A stretch of DNA of 33,151 nucleotides from JBAXLO01 sp037134755 (lineage in GTDB: Bacteria > Bacteroidota > Bacteroidia > Bacteroidales > JACABE01), in the NCBI GenBank assembly GCA_037134755.1, contig JBAXLO010000022.1:1-33151 (forward strand). Reading direction: 5' to 3'. Made by a program: the position numbers and the translations under genes. Shown here one piece after another: positions 9,193-17,112 of this stretch (the stretch's first letter is position 1; every line of letters starts with the position of its first letter). The notes below the pieces were generated by a model, which searched no databases, was not told the DNA's origin, and was given only the letters and a program-made list of their open reading frames with translations.

Positions 9193-9426
9193 AATTTCAC
9201 ACTAAGGTATTAACAAAGGATACAAAGAAGTTTTAAAATAGGACAATGGTTATAGAAGGAAGTTTATATCGTATATTCTCTAAAAGGTATATAGAACGCT
9301 GATGAAGCGGATTTTCAAACGCTGATAATTGCAGATTATTTTTATCGGTTGTTTTCTTTTTTTAACGGTGGAGAATTTCACGCTAAGAACGCAAAGGAAT
9401 TTCGCAAAGGATGCAAAGACTTTTAA
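9193..9426. repeat. Diverged dispersed intergenic repeats
   Basis: Two related stretches begin AATTTCAC and continue with CTAAG and CAAAGGAT...CAAAGA: 9193-9235 and 9374-9426. Between them AACGCTGAT occurs at 9295-9303 and again at 9318-9326. They look like decayed members of dispersed non-coding repeat families rather than genes. I cannot count genome copies from this window. Confidence 0.5.
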
Positions 9427-9427
9427 T

Positions 9428-9535
9428 GATGGGACAATTGTGACTGATGGGACAATTGATTTTGTGATTTGGCAAATTGGCGAATTAGCAATTTGTGAAT
9501 TTGTGATTTAGTGATTTCGCGATTTGGTGATTTAT
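9428..9535. repeat. Short direct repeats and GTGATTT low-complexity tract
   Basis: GATGGGACAATTG occurs at 9428-9440 and again at 9446-9458 (18-bp period). The tract that follows to 9535 is built from GTGATTT, GCGATTT and AATTTGTGA words repeated every 8 to 10 bases. It ends just before the promoter box at 9565. Confidence 0.6.
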
Positions 9536-9564
9536 TTATTATTATTTTATCTAAAATAAAACCT

Positions 9565-9572
9565 TACTTTTG
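9565..9572 (+). promoter_or_regulatory. -7 promoter box (TACTTTTG) ahead of micro-ORFs
   Basis: TACTTTTG fits TAnnTTTG exactly and lies 35 bp before the ATG at 9608. The identical box precedes the secreted protein gene at 31538. No -33 element is evident. It suggests that the small-ORF cluster and the inverted-repeat structure at 9760-9902 are transcribed together. Confidence 0.5.
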
Positions 9573-9607
9573 TATGCAATATTAAAACCTATAAAAATAG
9601 TATCAAT

Positions 9608-9748
9608 ATGACTTTAGCCGAAATATTAAAAGACTCCAATTATAAGATAACTCTAAAAGAAATAATCGACCACTTGGTTTGCCGGCTTTGTGGGTTGAGT
9701 AAGGAGAAGATTAAGATAGAGGAAGGGGAAGAAATAATTGATAATTAA
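9608..9748 (+). CDS. Micro-ORF, 46 residues, unknown function
   Basis: ATG at 9608, stop TAA at 9746-9748, starting 35 bp after an exact -7 box. The product begins MTLAEILKDSNYKIT and has a central IIDHLVCRLCGLSKEKIKI followed by an acidic end (EEGEEIIDN). It has an amphipathic, helical look, and the two Cys are three residues apart (CRLC). The part around CGLSKE faintly resembles the N-terminal helical region of glutamine methyltransferases (HemK/PrmC type), so it could be a remnant or a free small protein. Base composition differs from the AT-rich low-complexity tract before it, which favours real coding. The next possible reading frame begins 43 bp downstream. Function unknown. Confidence 0.45.
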   Translation: MTLAEILKDSNYKITLKEIIDHLVCRLCGLSKEKIKIEEGEEIIDN

Positions 9749-9759
9749 TAATTAAAAGT

Positions 9760-9902
9760 AACCTTATTTCAAATTATATACCTTAGTAGCAATGAATACA
9801 ACCACAACACCAAACCTTATTACATTATTTCAAAACATTAATAAGGTTAAAAAGATTCGTATGTTACAAGTGCTACTAAGGTTGTTAACTGGGAATAAGG
9901 TT
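9760..9902 (+). ncRNA. Nested three-stem inverted repeat, candidate structured RNA
   Basis: Three perfect stems are nested around one centre. The outer stem pairs AACCTTATT (9760-9768) with 9894-9902. The middle stem pairs ACCTTAGTAGCA (9780-9791) with 9871-9882, 12 bp. The inner stem pairs AACCTTATTA (9813-9822) with 9839-9848, leaving a 16-nt loop. The outer and inner arms share the same 9-mer, so alternative pairings (outer-left with inner-right, inner-left with outer-right) would compete with the middle stem. The structure lies between two small ORFs downstream of an exact -7 box. It could be a structured RNA or leader, or the relic of a nested insertion. I recognise no known RNA family. 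Confidence 0.45.
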
Positions 9903-9905
9903 TAG
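9792..9905 (+). CDS. Possible 37-residue micro-ORF inside the inverted repeat
   Basis: ATG at 9792, TAG at 9903-9905. The peptide starts MNTTTTPNLITLFQNINK and ends with a basic, hydrophobic LQVLLRLLTGNKV. It lies almost wholly inside the nested inverted repeat, so the frame may be fortuitous. In favour of coding are the A-rich leader and its position between two other small ORFs on the same strand. If translated, ribosome passage would disrupt the RNA stems, as in leader-peptide attenuation. Low confidence. Confidence 0.2.
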   Translation: MNTTTTPNLITLFQNINKVKKIRMLQVLLRLLTGNKV

Positions 9906-9946
9906 AAACAAAAAATAATAATAAAATAAATTAAAACAATAAAACA

Positions 9947-10174
9947 ATGAAAATATATATTCGCAAAACAATTACTAAAGATAATATAAAAGATATAGTA
10001 ATTACTGAAGAGGATAGTGAGAAAGATGACATCAAGATCAAAACTGATGTTATTATTATTGATCTTGTTAATAGACTTACTACAAAAGAAGAGATTCAGT
10101 TGAGTAATGCACTTAAAAAAGAAGATATGGTGATTGTAAAGGATAAAAACGGAAAAGTAGAGTATTTCGATTGA
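9947..10174 (+). CDS. Small highly charged protein, 75 residues, unknown function
   Basis: ATG at 9947 follows an A-rich leader typical of this genome. The product is dominated by Lys, Asp, Glu and Ile: MKIYIRKTITKDNIKDIVITE, then SEKDDIKIKTDVIIIDLVN, then LTTKEEIQLSNALKKEDMVIVKDKNGKVEYFD. The pattern suggests beta strands followed by a helix, with no signal peptide, membrane segment or Cys. It is third in a same-strand group of small ORFs (9608, 9792, 9947) and is followed after about 50 bp by three hairpins at 10225-10293. I recognise no family. The opposite-strand frame over the same DNA is an AT-rich shadow. Confidence 0.55.
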   Translation: MKIYIRKTITKDNIKDIVITEEDSEKDDIKIKTDVIIIDLVNRLTTKEEIQLSNALKKEDMVIVKDKNGKVEYFD

Positions 10175-10224
10175 ATTTAACAATAGAGAATTATACTAGT
10201 TGGTTGTAGTTTGAAGTCGTTGTT

Positions 10225-10293
10225 CGAAGTTTCCGAACTTCGCATCAATAAATTGTAGTTTTTAACTACAATCACTTCATGCCGCATAAGCGG
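10225..10293. repeat. Three consecutive hairpins
   Basis: Stem 1: CGAAGTT (10225-10231) with AACTTCG (10236-10242), loop TCCG. Stem 2: ATTGTAGTT (10252-10260) with AACTACAAT (10264-10272), loop TTT. Stem 3: CCGC (10282-10285) with GCGG (10290-10293), loop ATAA. Three perfect stem-loops in 69 bp downstream of the 75-residue ORF may act as a terminator or transcript-stabilising element, or be a palindromic dispersed repeat. Confidence 0.6.
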
Positions 10294-10502
10294 AATTAAA
10301 ATTTATAGTCTTCACATCTAATAATAGGAAGCTTTACTTTCAATACAATTCACAATATAACCAATACACTGTAAAATTTTATTATTAACCTTACATTCAT
10401 TGTGATTTTACTTAGCAAGCTTACGTAAAAATGATGTTTTACGAATGAGAAATATCAAAATTTTATCAAATCTTTAATTACATGTTTTAACAAATTGTTG
10501 CC

Positions 10503-10566
10503 TTGCGGTAAAAAAACTAAATAATCACCGCATAATTGCGGTAAACAATTTGTATATTTGCCGCAA
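10503..10566 (+). promoter_or_regulatory. Fic promoter with palindromic GCGGTAA operator
   Basis: An exact -7 box TATATTTG at 10553-10560 lies 19 bp before the Fic ATG. Around it TTGCGGTAAA occurs at 10503-10512 and 10536-10545. ACCGCA-TAAT-TGCGGT forms a perfect-arm palindrome at 10527-10542, and an inverted variant TTTGCCGCAA covers 10557-10566, overlapping the -7 box. This layout is typical of a repressor site. The Fic protein itself ends in a winged-helix domain, so autoregulation is plausible (inference). Confidence 0.6.
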
Positions 10567-10579
10567 AATAATTTAAATA

Positions 10580-11686
10580 ATGGCAAAATACATTTATGAA
10601 CATAAAAACTGGACAGATTTTTCGTGGCACGACAAAGCCATTAATTCTATATTTGGCGAGGTACGGCTTATACAAGGTAAAATAATAGGGCAAATGAATG
10701 CTTTAGGCTTTTCTGCTAAAGAAGAAGCAACTCTTACTGCCTTAACCTTAGATGTTGTAAAATCATCAGAAATAGAAGGCGAATTGCTCAATTATAACCA
10801 AGTTCGTTCGTCAATTGCCAGGCGTTTGGGCATTAATACAGCAGGTCTTGTGCCAAGTAGCCGCCACATAGAAGGCGTAGTAGAAATGATGCTTGATGCT
10901 ACCCAACGTTACACATTATCATTAACCGAAAAACGTTTGTTTGGTTGGCATGCTGCACTTTTCCCAACAAAATACAGCGGACCTTACGAAATAGAAGTAG
11001 GCCAATACCGTACAGGAGAAATGCAAGTGGTTTCGGGAGCAATGGGTAAAGAAAAAGTGCATTACGAAGCCGTAAAGCCTGAATTGGTAAAGATGGAAAT
11101 GGACAAGTTTTTGAATTGGTTCAATAGCGAAAACAGTCTTGATCCTGTTTTAAAAGCCGCCATAGCACACTTTTGGTTTATTATCATTCATCCATTCGAA
11201 GACGGAAAAGGCAGAATTGCAAGAGCCATAACTGATATGTTGCTTGCCCGTGCCGAAGGTAGTGGAGAACGCTTTTATAGTATGTCGAGTCAAATATTAA
11301 CTGACCGCAAACGCTATTACGAAGTTTTACAAAAAGTGCAACATAGTTCAAGAGACATTACTGAATGGTTAGACTGGTTTTTGCATTGTCTAAAAAATGC
11401 TATGCTCGCCACCGAAAACATAACAAAGAAAATACTGTACAAAGCTGAATTTTGGAAACTACACGAACATACTCCTATCAACGAGCGTCAACGTTTAATA
11501 CTCAACAAACTTTTTGACGATTTTGAAGGAAAATTACAAACCTCTAAATGGGCTAAAATTACCAAAACTTCTACTGACACAGCCTTACGGGATATAAAAG
11601 ACTTGATAGAAAAAGGCATTTTGAAACAAACAAACGAAAGGGGACGAAATGCTAATTACGAATTAGAAGACTTAAAATTAGAATAA
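10580..11686 (+). CDS. Fic-family nucleotidyltransferase (DUF4172 type) with winged helix
   Basis: 368 residues, no signal peptide, so cytoplasmic. Residues about 5-85 match the DUF4172 N-terminal domain and carry the inhibitory helix motif SSEIEG (S62, E66, G67), of the S/TxxxE(G/N) form that blocks ATP until relieved. The Fic core at about 115-260 has HPFEDGKGRIAR (H204 catalytic, D208 for metal, R212 and R215 for phosphate). The Asn of the usual GNGR is Lys210 here. Residues about 295-368 form a winged helix (TSTDTALRDIKDLIEKGIL). Such proteins transfer AMP, or another nucleotide part, to a target protein, and the targets of this subtype are mostly unknown. The gene stands alone behind its own operator-like promoter and is visibly less AT-rich than its surroundings. 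It is an accessory gene and possibly acquired horizontally. Confidence 0.92.
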   Translation: MAKYIYEHKNWTDFSWHDKAINSIFGEVRLIQGKIIGQMNALGFSAKEEATLTALTLDVVKSSEIEGELLNYNQVRSSIARRLGINTAGLVPSSRHIEGVVEMMLDATQRYTLSLTEKRLFGWHAALFPTKYSGPYEIEVGQYRTGEMQVVSGAMGKEKVHYEAVKPELVKMEMDKFLNWFNSENSLDPVLKAAIAHFWFIIIHPFEDGKGRIARAITDMLLARAEGSGERFYSMSSQILTDRKRYYEVLQKVQHSSRDITEWLDWFLHCLKNAMLATENITKKILYKAEFWKLHEHTPINERQRLILNKLFDDFEGKLQTSKWAKITKTSTDTALRDIKDLIEKGILKQTNERGRNANYELEDLKLE

Positions 11687-11808
11687 CAACTGACATTAGA
11701 ATTTGGAAAAGGAGTGGGGTCGAGGTGCACCCTGAATGTGATTTTTATCCTTTCTTATAATAAACCCTAGCTCTGGATTTAAATATAAGAAATAAATGCA
11801 ATAGGAAA

Positions 11809-14481
11809 TTACTTTAAAAGGGTAATCGAACCGTGCAGCTGCCTTTGAATGCGATCATTATTAATACTATAATTGATAAGGCAATAATAAACACCATCCG
11901 GACACATCTTACCTTGGTATCTGCCATCCCATATAGTATTCTTGCCTGAGCCTTCGAATATTAAATTGCCCCATCTATTATAGATGTACATCGAAATATT
12001 CTGAACATTAGTGTAAACAGGATAAAAAGTATCGTTTATACCATCATCATTAGGTGTAAAACAATTAGGCATCCATATCTCGGAATTGCATTCAGCAATA
12101 TGAATTGAATCAATAGCATAACAACCACCATTGGAAACACTAACCCAATAATTACCCGGATTGTTTACATTTAGAAACGCTTGAGTACTTCCATTAGACC
12201 ATAAGTAAGCTGTATATCCGACGTCTGCATTAAGAATAATTAAATCTCCGGGACACATCACAGTGTCTCTACCTATATATACTGTAGGTTTTTGAAAGAA
12301 AGTAATGTTAATAGTATCAGAATTATGACAAGTACCATCAACAACATTAACCCAATAACTACCGGCATTCCACACTTTAATAGTCTGAGTTGTTGCACCT
12401 GTATTCCATAAATAAATACTGCCTGTATTTGCGGCATTCAAATTTATAGTATCACCAATACAAAAAGAGGTATCAATACCTAAATTTACACTTAAAGGAA
12501 TAAACAATAATTGAACGGTATCCATACCTACACAGCCACTATAATTAATAACTTTAACAGAATAAATACCTTGTGTGGTAATATTTATCTGCTGAGTTGT
12601 AGCTCCGGTACTCCAAAGATAAGTAGCGCCTGCATTATTTGCATCTAAAACAAAAGGATCACCCAAACATAAAGTAGTGTCATTACCTAGATTAACTATT
12701 GGTATTGGAGAAATATTTATACTAATAGTATCCGAATTAGAACAATTACCAATATTAACCTTTACCCAATAACTACCGACACTATTAACTGGGATTTGTT
12801 GAGTTGTAGCGCCTGTATTCCAAAGATAGATAGCTCCGGGATTGTTTGCATTTAAAGTAGTAGTAGCCCCCTGACAAATAGTAGTATCATTACCAAGATT
12901 AACTATAATAAAAGGGATTACATTTACGTGAATAGTATCCGTTGCAAAACAGCTGCCATTAGAAACTTTAACCCAATAAGTACCTGTATTAGTGATATTA
13001 ATTTGTTGTGTAGTAGCTCCAGTACTCCAGGTATATATTAAGCTAGGATTGCCTGCATTTAAAGTAAGAGGATCACCTTGACATATCGTAGTGTCATTCC
13101 CAAGATTAACAACGGGCATAGGTAAAACAGTCACTAAAATACTATCGGTCATTGTGCTTAAGCAATGGTCTGTAACGTTTATAAAATAAGTTGTTGTGCC
13201 TGTAGGAGAAGTATTAATAGTAGATCCTGTACTACTTAGTGGACTCCAATTATAAATAATAGGAGAAACTCCCCCACTTGCATTTGCATGAAGCACAACA
13301 TTGTTGCCAATACATATTGTTGTGTCATTGCTTGGGTTAAGATTAATATTAACTTTATCAATAATATAAATTGTATCCTTAATAGTAGTACAACCATTGG
13401 TAATAGTCAAAATAACAGTCTTATTACCTGTAGATCCATTATCAAAAGGATGAATAATTAATGCAGTTGAATCTTGTCCTGTAGGAATTGTAACGCTATC
13501 AGGTATAGCAGTATAATCAGTACCATTAACAGCAGTTCCGCCAATTGTATAATTGATAACCAGAGGCGAAGTAGCAGGATAAGTTGTCTTAATTACTATT
13601 TTACCATCCGAACAACCTTTTATAGCATTATGTCCTAATGCAGTATCTGAATATATATTACTTACAAGAAACGCATTTGTAGAAAAACTACTTGCTTCAA
13701 GAAACACACCTGAATCATATAGTCCATTGTATCCGTCAGCAACAGCCATCTTTAAATGATAAGTCTGGCAAGGAACCACTTTGCAAGAAGCTATCAAAGG
13801 TTTTGTAAACCCACCAAAAGCAATTGTAGTTCCATTAATAGCAGCATTGTTAACAAAAAGACTTGAATACGCTAAAGACAAACATCCACTTGCTGAATAA
13901 CTGCCTCCGGGTGTACCCGAATTAACACTATTGACTGACACAGGTATATTTGTACCCGGTATTAAAGCTATATTATAATTGGTATAATTACCACCTGCGG
14001 GATTTGCACCGGTTACGAAAAAAGCAAAGATATCCTGATACTGTGAACATATAAAATTAGGATATTCTTCGGAACCAAAAACATATTTAAACTTAATAGT
14101 ATCAGAGATTGGCACAAAATCAAACTCAAGTTTACATGCATCATACGTTAAGCAACTATTATTTATAGCATTTAGATTTGCATCGCCTACTAAACCAAGA
14201 TTTGTCGACATAAAATAACTTGCAGGATTAGCTATCTGCGATGCTGTTCCGGTACATAGAATAATACCATTGCTTAGACTTAGATTAGTAGTATTGCCAT
14301 TGCTAAAAGTGCCTTTTGAATTTACACCACCGGTATATGTTATGTTAGAGATTGTAACGCCAGTTCCAACAAAATTTTGCACCATTTGATTTGCTGTAAC
14401 TGATGAGTTAATCAATAGCTGCCCCATTGCAAAATTAGCAGAGAGAAGGAATATAATAATTATAAATTTTATTTTTTTCAT
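11809..14481 (-). CDS. T9SS type B surface protein: choice-of-anchor L plus six Ig-like repeats
   Basis: 890 residues from the ATG at 14481. An upstream in-frame ATG at 14508 would add nine residues but lies within the -7 box, and the 14481 start gives a clean signal peptide (MKKIKFIIIIFLLSANFAMG). Residues about 20-270 are a choice-of-anchor L domain (LSNGIILCTG, FKYVFGSEEYP, DIFAFFVTG). A Calx-beta-like stretch follows (VINYTIGGTAVNGTDYTAI). Then come six tandem Ig/PKD-like modules, each starting like VNLGNDTTICQGD and containing YLWSTGATTQQ and GSYWVKV. The end is the gliding-motility-type T9SS type B sorting domain (MPNCFTPNDDGINDTF, YNRWGNLIFEG, PDGVYYC). The protein is expected on the cell surface, as an adhesin or matrix component. 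Ligand unknown. Gene is monocistronic. Confidence 0.9.
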   Translation of the reverse strand: MKKIKFIIIIFLLSANFAMGQLLINSSVTANQMVQNFVGTGVTISNITYTGGVNSKGTFSNGNTTNLSLSNGIILCTGTASQIANPASYFMSTNLGLVGDANLNAINNSCLTYDACKLEFDFVPISDTIKFKYVFGSEEYPNFICSQYQDIFAFFVTGANPAGGNYTNYNIALIPGTNIPVSVNSVNSGTPGGSYSASGCLSLAYSSLFVNNAAINGTTIAFGGFTKPLIASCKVVPCQTYHLKMAVADGYNGLYDSGVFLEASSFSTNAFLVSNIYSDTALGHNAIKGCSDGKIVIKTTYPATSPLVINYTIGGTAVNGTDYTAIPDSVTIPTGQDSTALIIHPFDNGSTGNKTVILTITNGCTTIKDTIYIIDKVNINLNPSNDTTICIGNNVVLHANASGGVSPIIYNWSPLSSTGSTINTSPTGTTTYFINVTDHCLSTMTDSILVTVLPMPVVNLGNDTTICQGDPLTLNAGNPSLIYTWSTGATTQQINITNTGTYWVKVSNGSCFATDTIHVNVIPFIIVNLGNDTTICQGATTTLNANNPGAIYLWNTGATTQQIPVNSVGSYWVKVNIGNCSNSDTISINISPIPIVNLGNDTTLCLGDPFVLDANNAGATYLWSTGATTQQINITTQGIYSVKVINYSGCVGMDTVQLLFIPLSVNLGIDTSFCIGDTINLNAANTGSIYLWNTGATTQTIKVWNAGSYWVNVVDGTCHNSDTINITFFQKPTVYIGRDTVMCPGDLIILNADVGYTAYLWSNGSTQAFLNVNNPGNYWVSVSNGGCYAIDSIHIAECNSEIWMPNCFTPNDDGINDTFYPVYTNVQNISMYIYNRWGNLIFEGSGKNTIWDGRYQGKMCPDGVYYCLINYSINNDRIQRQLHGSITLLK

Positions 14482-14505
14482 TAAAAAACGAAATAATATA
14501 GCTGG

Positions 14506-14513
14506 CAAAATTA
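14506..14513 (-). promoter_or_regulatory. -7 box (TAATTTTG) that decides the start of the type B surface protein
   Basis: Minus strand 14513-14506 reads TAATTTTG, an exact TAnnTTTG. Transcription should begin about 7 bp further, near 14499, which excludes the ATG at 14508 and supports the ATG at 14481. About 190 bp separate this gene from the ribonuclease R gene on the same strand. Confidence 0.55.
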
Positions 14514-14702
14514 TATAAATAACTTAACTTTCAGGTTAATTTTAAATTAATAAAACATTAATTATATTAATATCTTTTAAATATGTATGATATTAAATCA
14601 GTTTGATATATAGCTTGAGTAGTAATAAGAACAAGTATAAACATGCGAAAATAGATATAGTTTAATTTTCGTGAACTTATTATGAAATATTATGGAGCTA
14701 TT

Positions 14703-16955
14703 TTATTTCCTTCTCTTTTTGCCATCATTACGCTTTTCTTTAGGTCTTTCTAAGTCGGTCATATCCCAATAAACCGGTTTCCCTAGAGCTTTGTCTTCTT
14801 CAACAAAAGCAAAATCCATTTGCTTTTTGGCAATATCAACTCTTATAATCTTAATCTTAACCCTATCACCAAGTTTATATTTATGCCCATACCTCTGCCC
14901 GATTACTTGATAATTATCTTCATCAAGATAGTAATAATCATCAGCCATTGTCTTTAACGAAACCATACCCTCGCATTTATTGCCTTCAATCTCTACAAAC
15001 AAACCCCATTTACTTACACCTGAAATCAAACCATAAAAAGTCTGTCCAATCTTATCTGATAAATATTCTGCTTGTTTGTATTTAATAGAAGCACGTTCGG
15101 CATCAGCAGCTTTCTTCTCCATATCAGATGAATGCTTACACTTTTCTTCATACTCTCCCTTACTAACAGAAGGTTTATTGGCGAGATATAGAGAAAGCAA
15201 ACGATGCACCATCAAGTCAGGATAACGGCGGATAGGCGAAGTAAAATGAGTGTAATATGGGAAAGCCAAACCATAATGACCAATATTCTCAGTTGAATAA
15301 AAAGCCTTAGCCATAGTTCGTATAGCAATGGTTTCAATCATGTTCTCCTCTCCTTTTCCTTCAATAGCTGTAAAGAGAGTATTAAAAGAATTAGCAAGAT
15401 TCTTACGATTACCTATCTTCATTTTATAACCTAGCTTAGTAAGAAACTGTATAAAAGTCTCTAACTTTTCAGGATTAGGTTCATCATGGATACGATACAC
15501 AAAAGTCTTAGCTTCGTTGCTACTGTTTTTCTTTTTGCCTATCAATTCGGCAACCTTCTTGTTTGCTAACAACATAAAGTCCTCAATCAATCTATTTGAA
15601 TCCATTACTTCTTTAACAAAAACTCCTAAAGGTTTGCCTTCGTCATCAAGTTTAAATTTTACTTCCGTAGATTTAAAGTTTATAGCTCCTACTTTAAACC
15701 TTTCTTCCCTTAACTTAAGTGCAAGATTATGCAATACTAATATCTCATCAACAAACTCACCATCCTTTGCATCAATTATCTGTTGCACTTCACCATAATT
15801 AAACCTGCGATCAGAATGAATAACAGTTTTACCAAACCATTCTTTTGTTATCTTTGCATCGTCATCCATTTCGAACACTGCCGAATAACAAAGCTTATCT
15901 TCATTAGGTTTTAAAGAACAAACACCATTAGATAATTTCTCAGGCAACATAGGTATAACCCTATCAACAAGATATATTGAAGTGCCTCTTTCGTAAGCTT
16001 CACCATCAATCAACGAACCGGGAGTTACATAATAAGAAACATCTGCAATATGAACACCGACTTCCCATTTACCATTGTCGAGTTTGCGAATAGATAAAGC
16101 ATCATCAAAGTCCTTAGCATCTTCCGGGTCAATAGTAAAAGTAATAACATCGCGGAAATCTCTCCTATGTTTTATTTCACTTTCAGGAATCTGTTCAGGT
16201 ATTTTATTAGCTTCCTTTTCTACATTATCAGGAAATGCAAGAGGGAATCCATACTCAATAAGAATACTTTGCATCTCTACATTATTCTCACCGGGTTTGC
16301 CTAACACATGTATTATTTCGCCAAAAGGATTGTTGGCACGCTCGGGCCAGTCAGTAATTCTTGCCAATGCTTTATCTCCATTTTGTGCACCATTTAGATG
16401 ATCTAAAGGAATAAAAATATCAACAGGAACATTATTATTATCAGGCACAAGGAAAGCAAACTTCTTTGATATCTGAACAATTCCTACAAAATCTTTCTTA
16501 ACTCTTTCGAGGATCTCAACTATCTGTCCTTCTTTTTTTCTACCTTTTCGGGCCGGAAATAAATGTACCTTAACTTTATCCCCGTTAAGGGCATGATGGG
16601 TATCAGTAGATGCAATAAAAATATCTTCACCTCCGTCTTCGGTAATAATATATGCTTTACCGGTTTGTTTCATATCAACAATACCGTTTACATACGACTT
16701 ACTTATAAGCGTTTCGTTGACATATAAAGGATTGAGTTTGTATTTCCCACGGCTATCTTCAATTAAAGCTTCTGAAAGAAGTAGTTCATAGAGTATATTT
16801 ATAATTAACTGTTTACTTGCTTTATCATCTATCCCTAACTTTGCCGACACCTGCTTATAATTCATAGCAGAAAAGGGATCATTTATAAACACCATCAATA
16901 CATTATTGACAAAAGCATTGTTACTTTTAAACGGTGTGATACTATTATTTTTCAT
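14703..16955 (-). CDS. rnr: Ribonuclease R
   Basis: 750 residues, usual length for RNase R, a 3'-5' hydrolytic exoribonuclease that degrades structured RNA in the cytoplasm. Order of domains: winged-helix-like N-terminus (about 10-80), two cold-shock/OB domains (about 85-235), the RNB catalytic domain (about 265-600) and an S1 domain (about 645-715), with a basic tail (KEKRNDGKKRRK). The catalytic acidic cluster is intact: IDPEDAKDFDDALS gives D276, D282, D284 and D285. Also present are GVHIADVSYYV and the HFTSPIRRYPDLMVHR motif near the end of RNB. The S1 domain is recognisable as FYGLISGVSKWGLFVEI. A -7 box lies 57 bp upstream. Neighbours have no evident functional link. Confidence 0.97.
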   Translation of the reverse strand: MKNNSITPFKSNNAFVNNVLMVFINDPFSAMNYKQVSAKLGIDDKASKQLIINILYELLLSEALIEDSRGKYKLNPLYVNETLISKSYVNGIVDMKQTGKAYIITEDGGEDIFIASTDTHHALNGDKVKVHLFPARKGRKKEGQIVEILERVKKDFVGIVQISKKFAFLVPDNNNVPVDIFIPLDHLNGAQNGDKALARITDWPERANNPFGEIIHVLGKPGENNVEMQSILIEYGFPLAFPDNVEKEANKIPEQIPESEIKHRRDFRDVITFTIDPEDAKDFDDALSIRKLDNGKWEVGVHIADVSYYVTPGSLIDGEAYERGTSIYLVDRVIPMLPEKLSNGVCSLKPNEDKLCYSAVFEMDDDAKITKEWFGKTVIHSDRRFNYGEVQQIIDAKDGEFVDEILVLHNLALKLREERFKVGAINFKSTEVKFKLDDEGKPLGVFVKEVMDSNRLIEDFMLLANKKVAELIGKKKNSSNEAKTFVYRIHDEPNPEKLETFIQFLTKLGYKMKIGNRKNLANSFNTLFTAIEGKGEENMIETIAIRTMAKAFYSTENIGHYGLAFPYYTHFTSPIRRYPDLMVHRLLSLYLANKPSVSKGEYEEKCKHSSDMEKKAADAERASIKYKQAEYLSDKIGQTFYGLISGVSKWGLFVEIEGNKCEGMVSLKTMADDYYYLDEDNYQVIGQRYGHKYKLGDRVKIKIIRVDIAKKQMDFAFVEEDKALGKPVYWDMTDLERPKEKRNDGKKRRK

Positions 16956-17011
16956 TAATGTGTGTATTATGAAGCATTAAGAACACTTCAGTTCTTGTTC
17001 GAAATCTTTAC

Positions 17012-17019
17012 CAAATATA
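17012..17019 (-). promoter_or_regulatory. -7 box (TATATTTG) of the ribonuclease R gene
   Basis: Minus strand 17019-17012 is TATATTTG, an exact match to TAnnTTTG, 57 bp ahead of the start codon. The same octamer precedes the Fic gene. Confidence 0.55.
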
Positions 17020-17112
17020 CGAATTATTTTCGAATAAACGTATATAAATTATAATGTTAATATTATTATGATGTTATTCTTTAAGTTTTAAAATAAAAAT
17101 CTCGAAAGGTAA

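Larger units (their letters stand above)
7911..9564. other. Long non-coding, repeat-rich intergenic region
   Basis: About 1.65 kb without a convincing gene. After the S1/P1-like gene there is a weak 7-bp stem (7936-7942 with 7953-7959). At 8089-8112 GGGTCTTGTC occurs twice. At 8316-8346 GTTCGG and CCGAAC bracket 19 nt, with AGTGGA repeated nearby. From 8779 the sequence becomes a series of diverged tandem repeats, listed separately. The open frames at 8026-8214 and 8777-8989 have repetitive or biased composition, and I do not call them genes. The region looks like a place where intergenic repeats accumulate and decay. Confidence 0.7.
10175..10579. other. Intergenic region before the Fic gene
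   Basis: About 400 bp with no gene that I can support. It contains the triple hairpin element (10225-10293), AT-rich sequence with a TTTTAC/GTAAAA inverted pair around 10407-10430, and the Fic promoter with its repeated GCGGTAA boxes (10503-10566). Confidence 0.6.

Noticed and set aside
9329..9511. 60-codon ORF in the GTGATTT tract
   Set aside because: It covers dispersed and low-complexity repeats and encodes repetitive residues; no support as a gene.
14482..14508. Longer start (nine extra residues) for the T9SS type B protein
   Set aside because: The upstream ATG lies within an exact -7 box and would put MPAILFRFL before a complete signal peptide.
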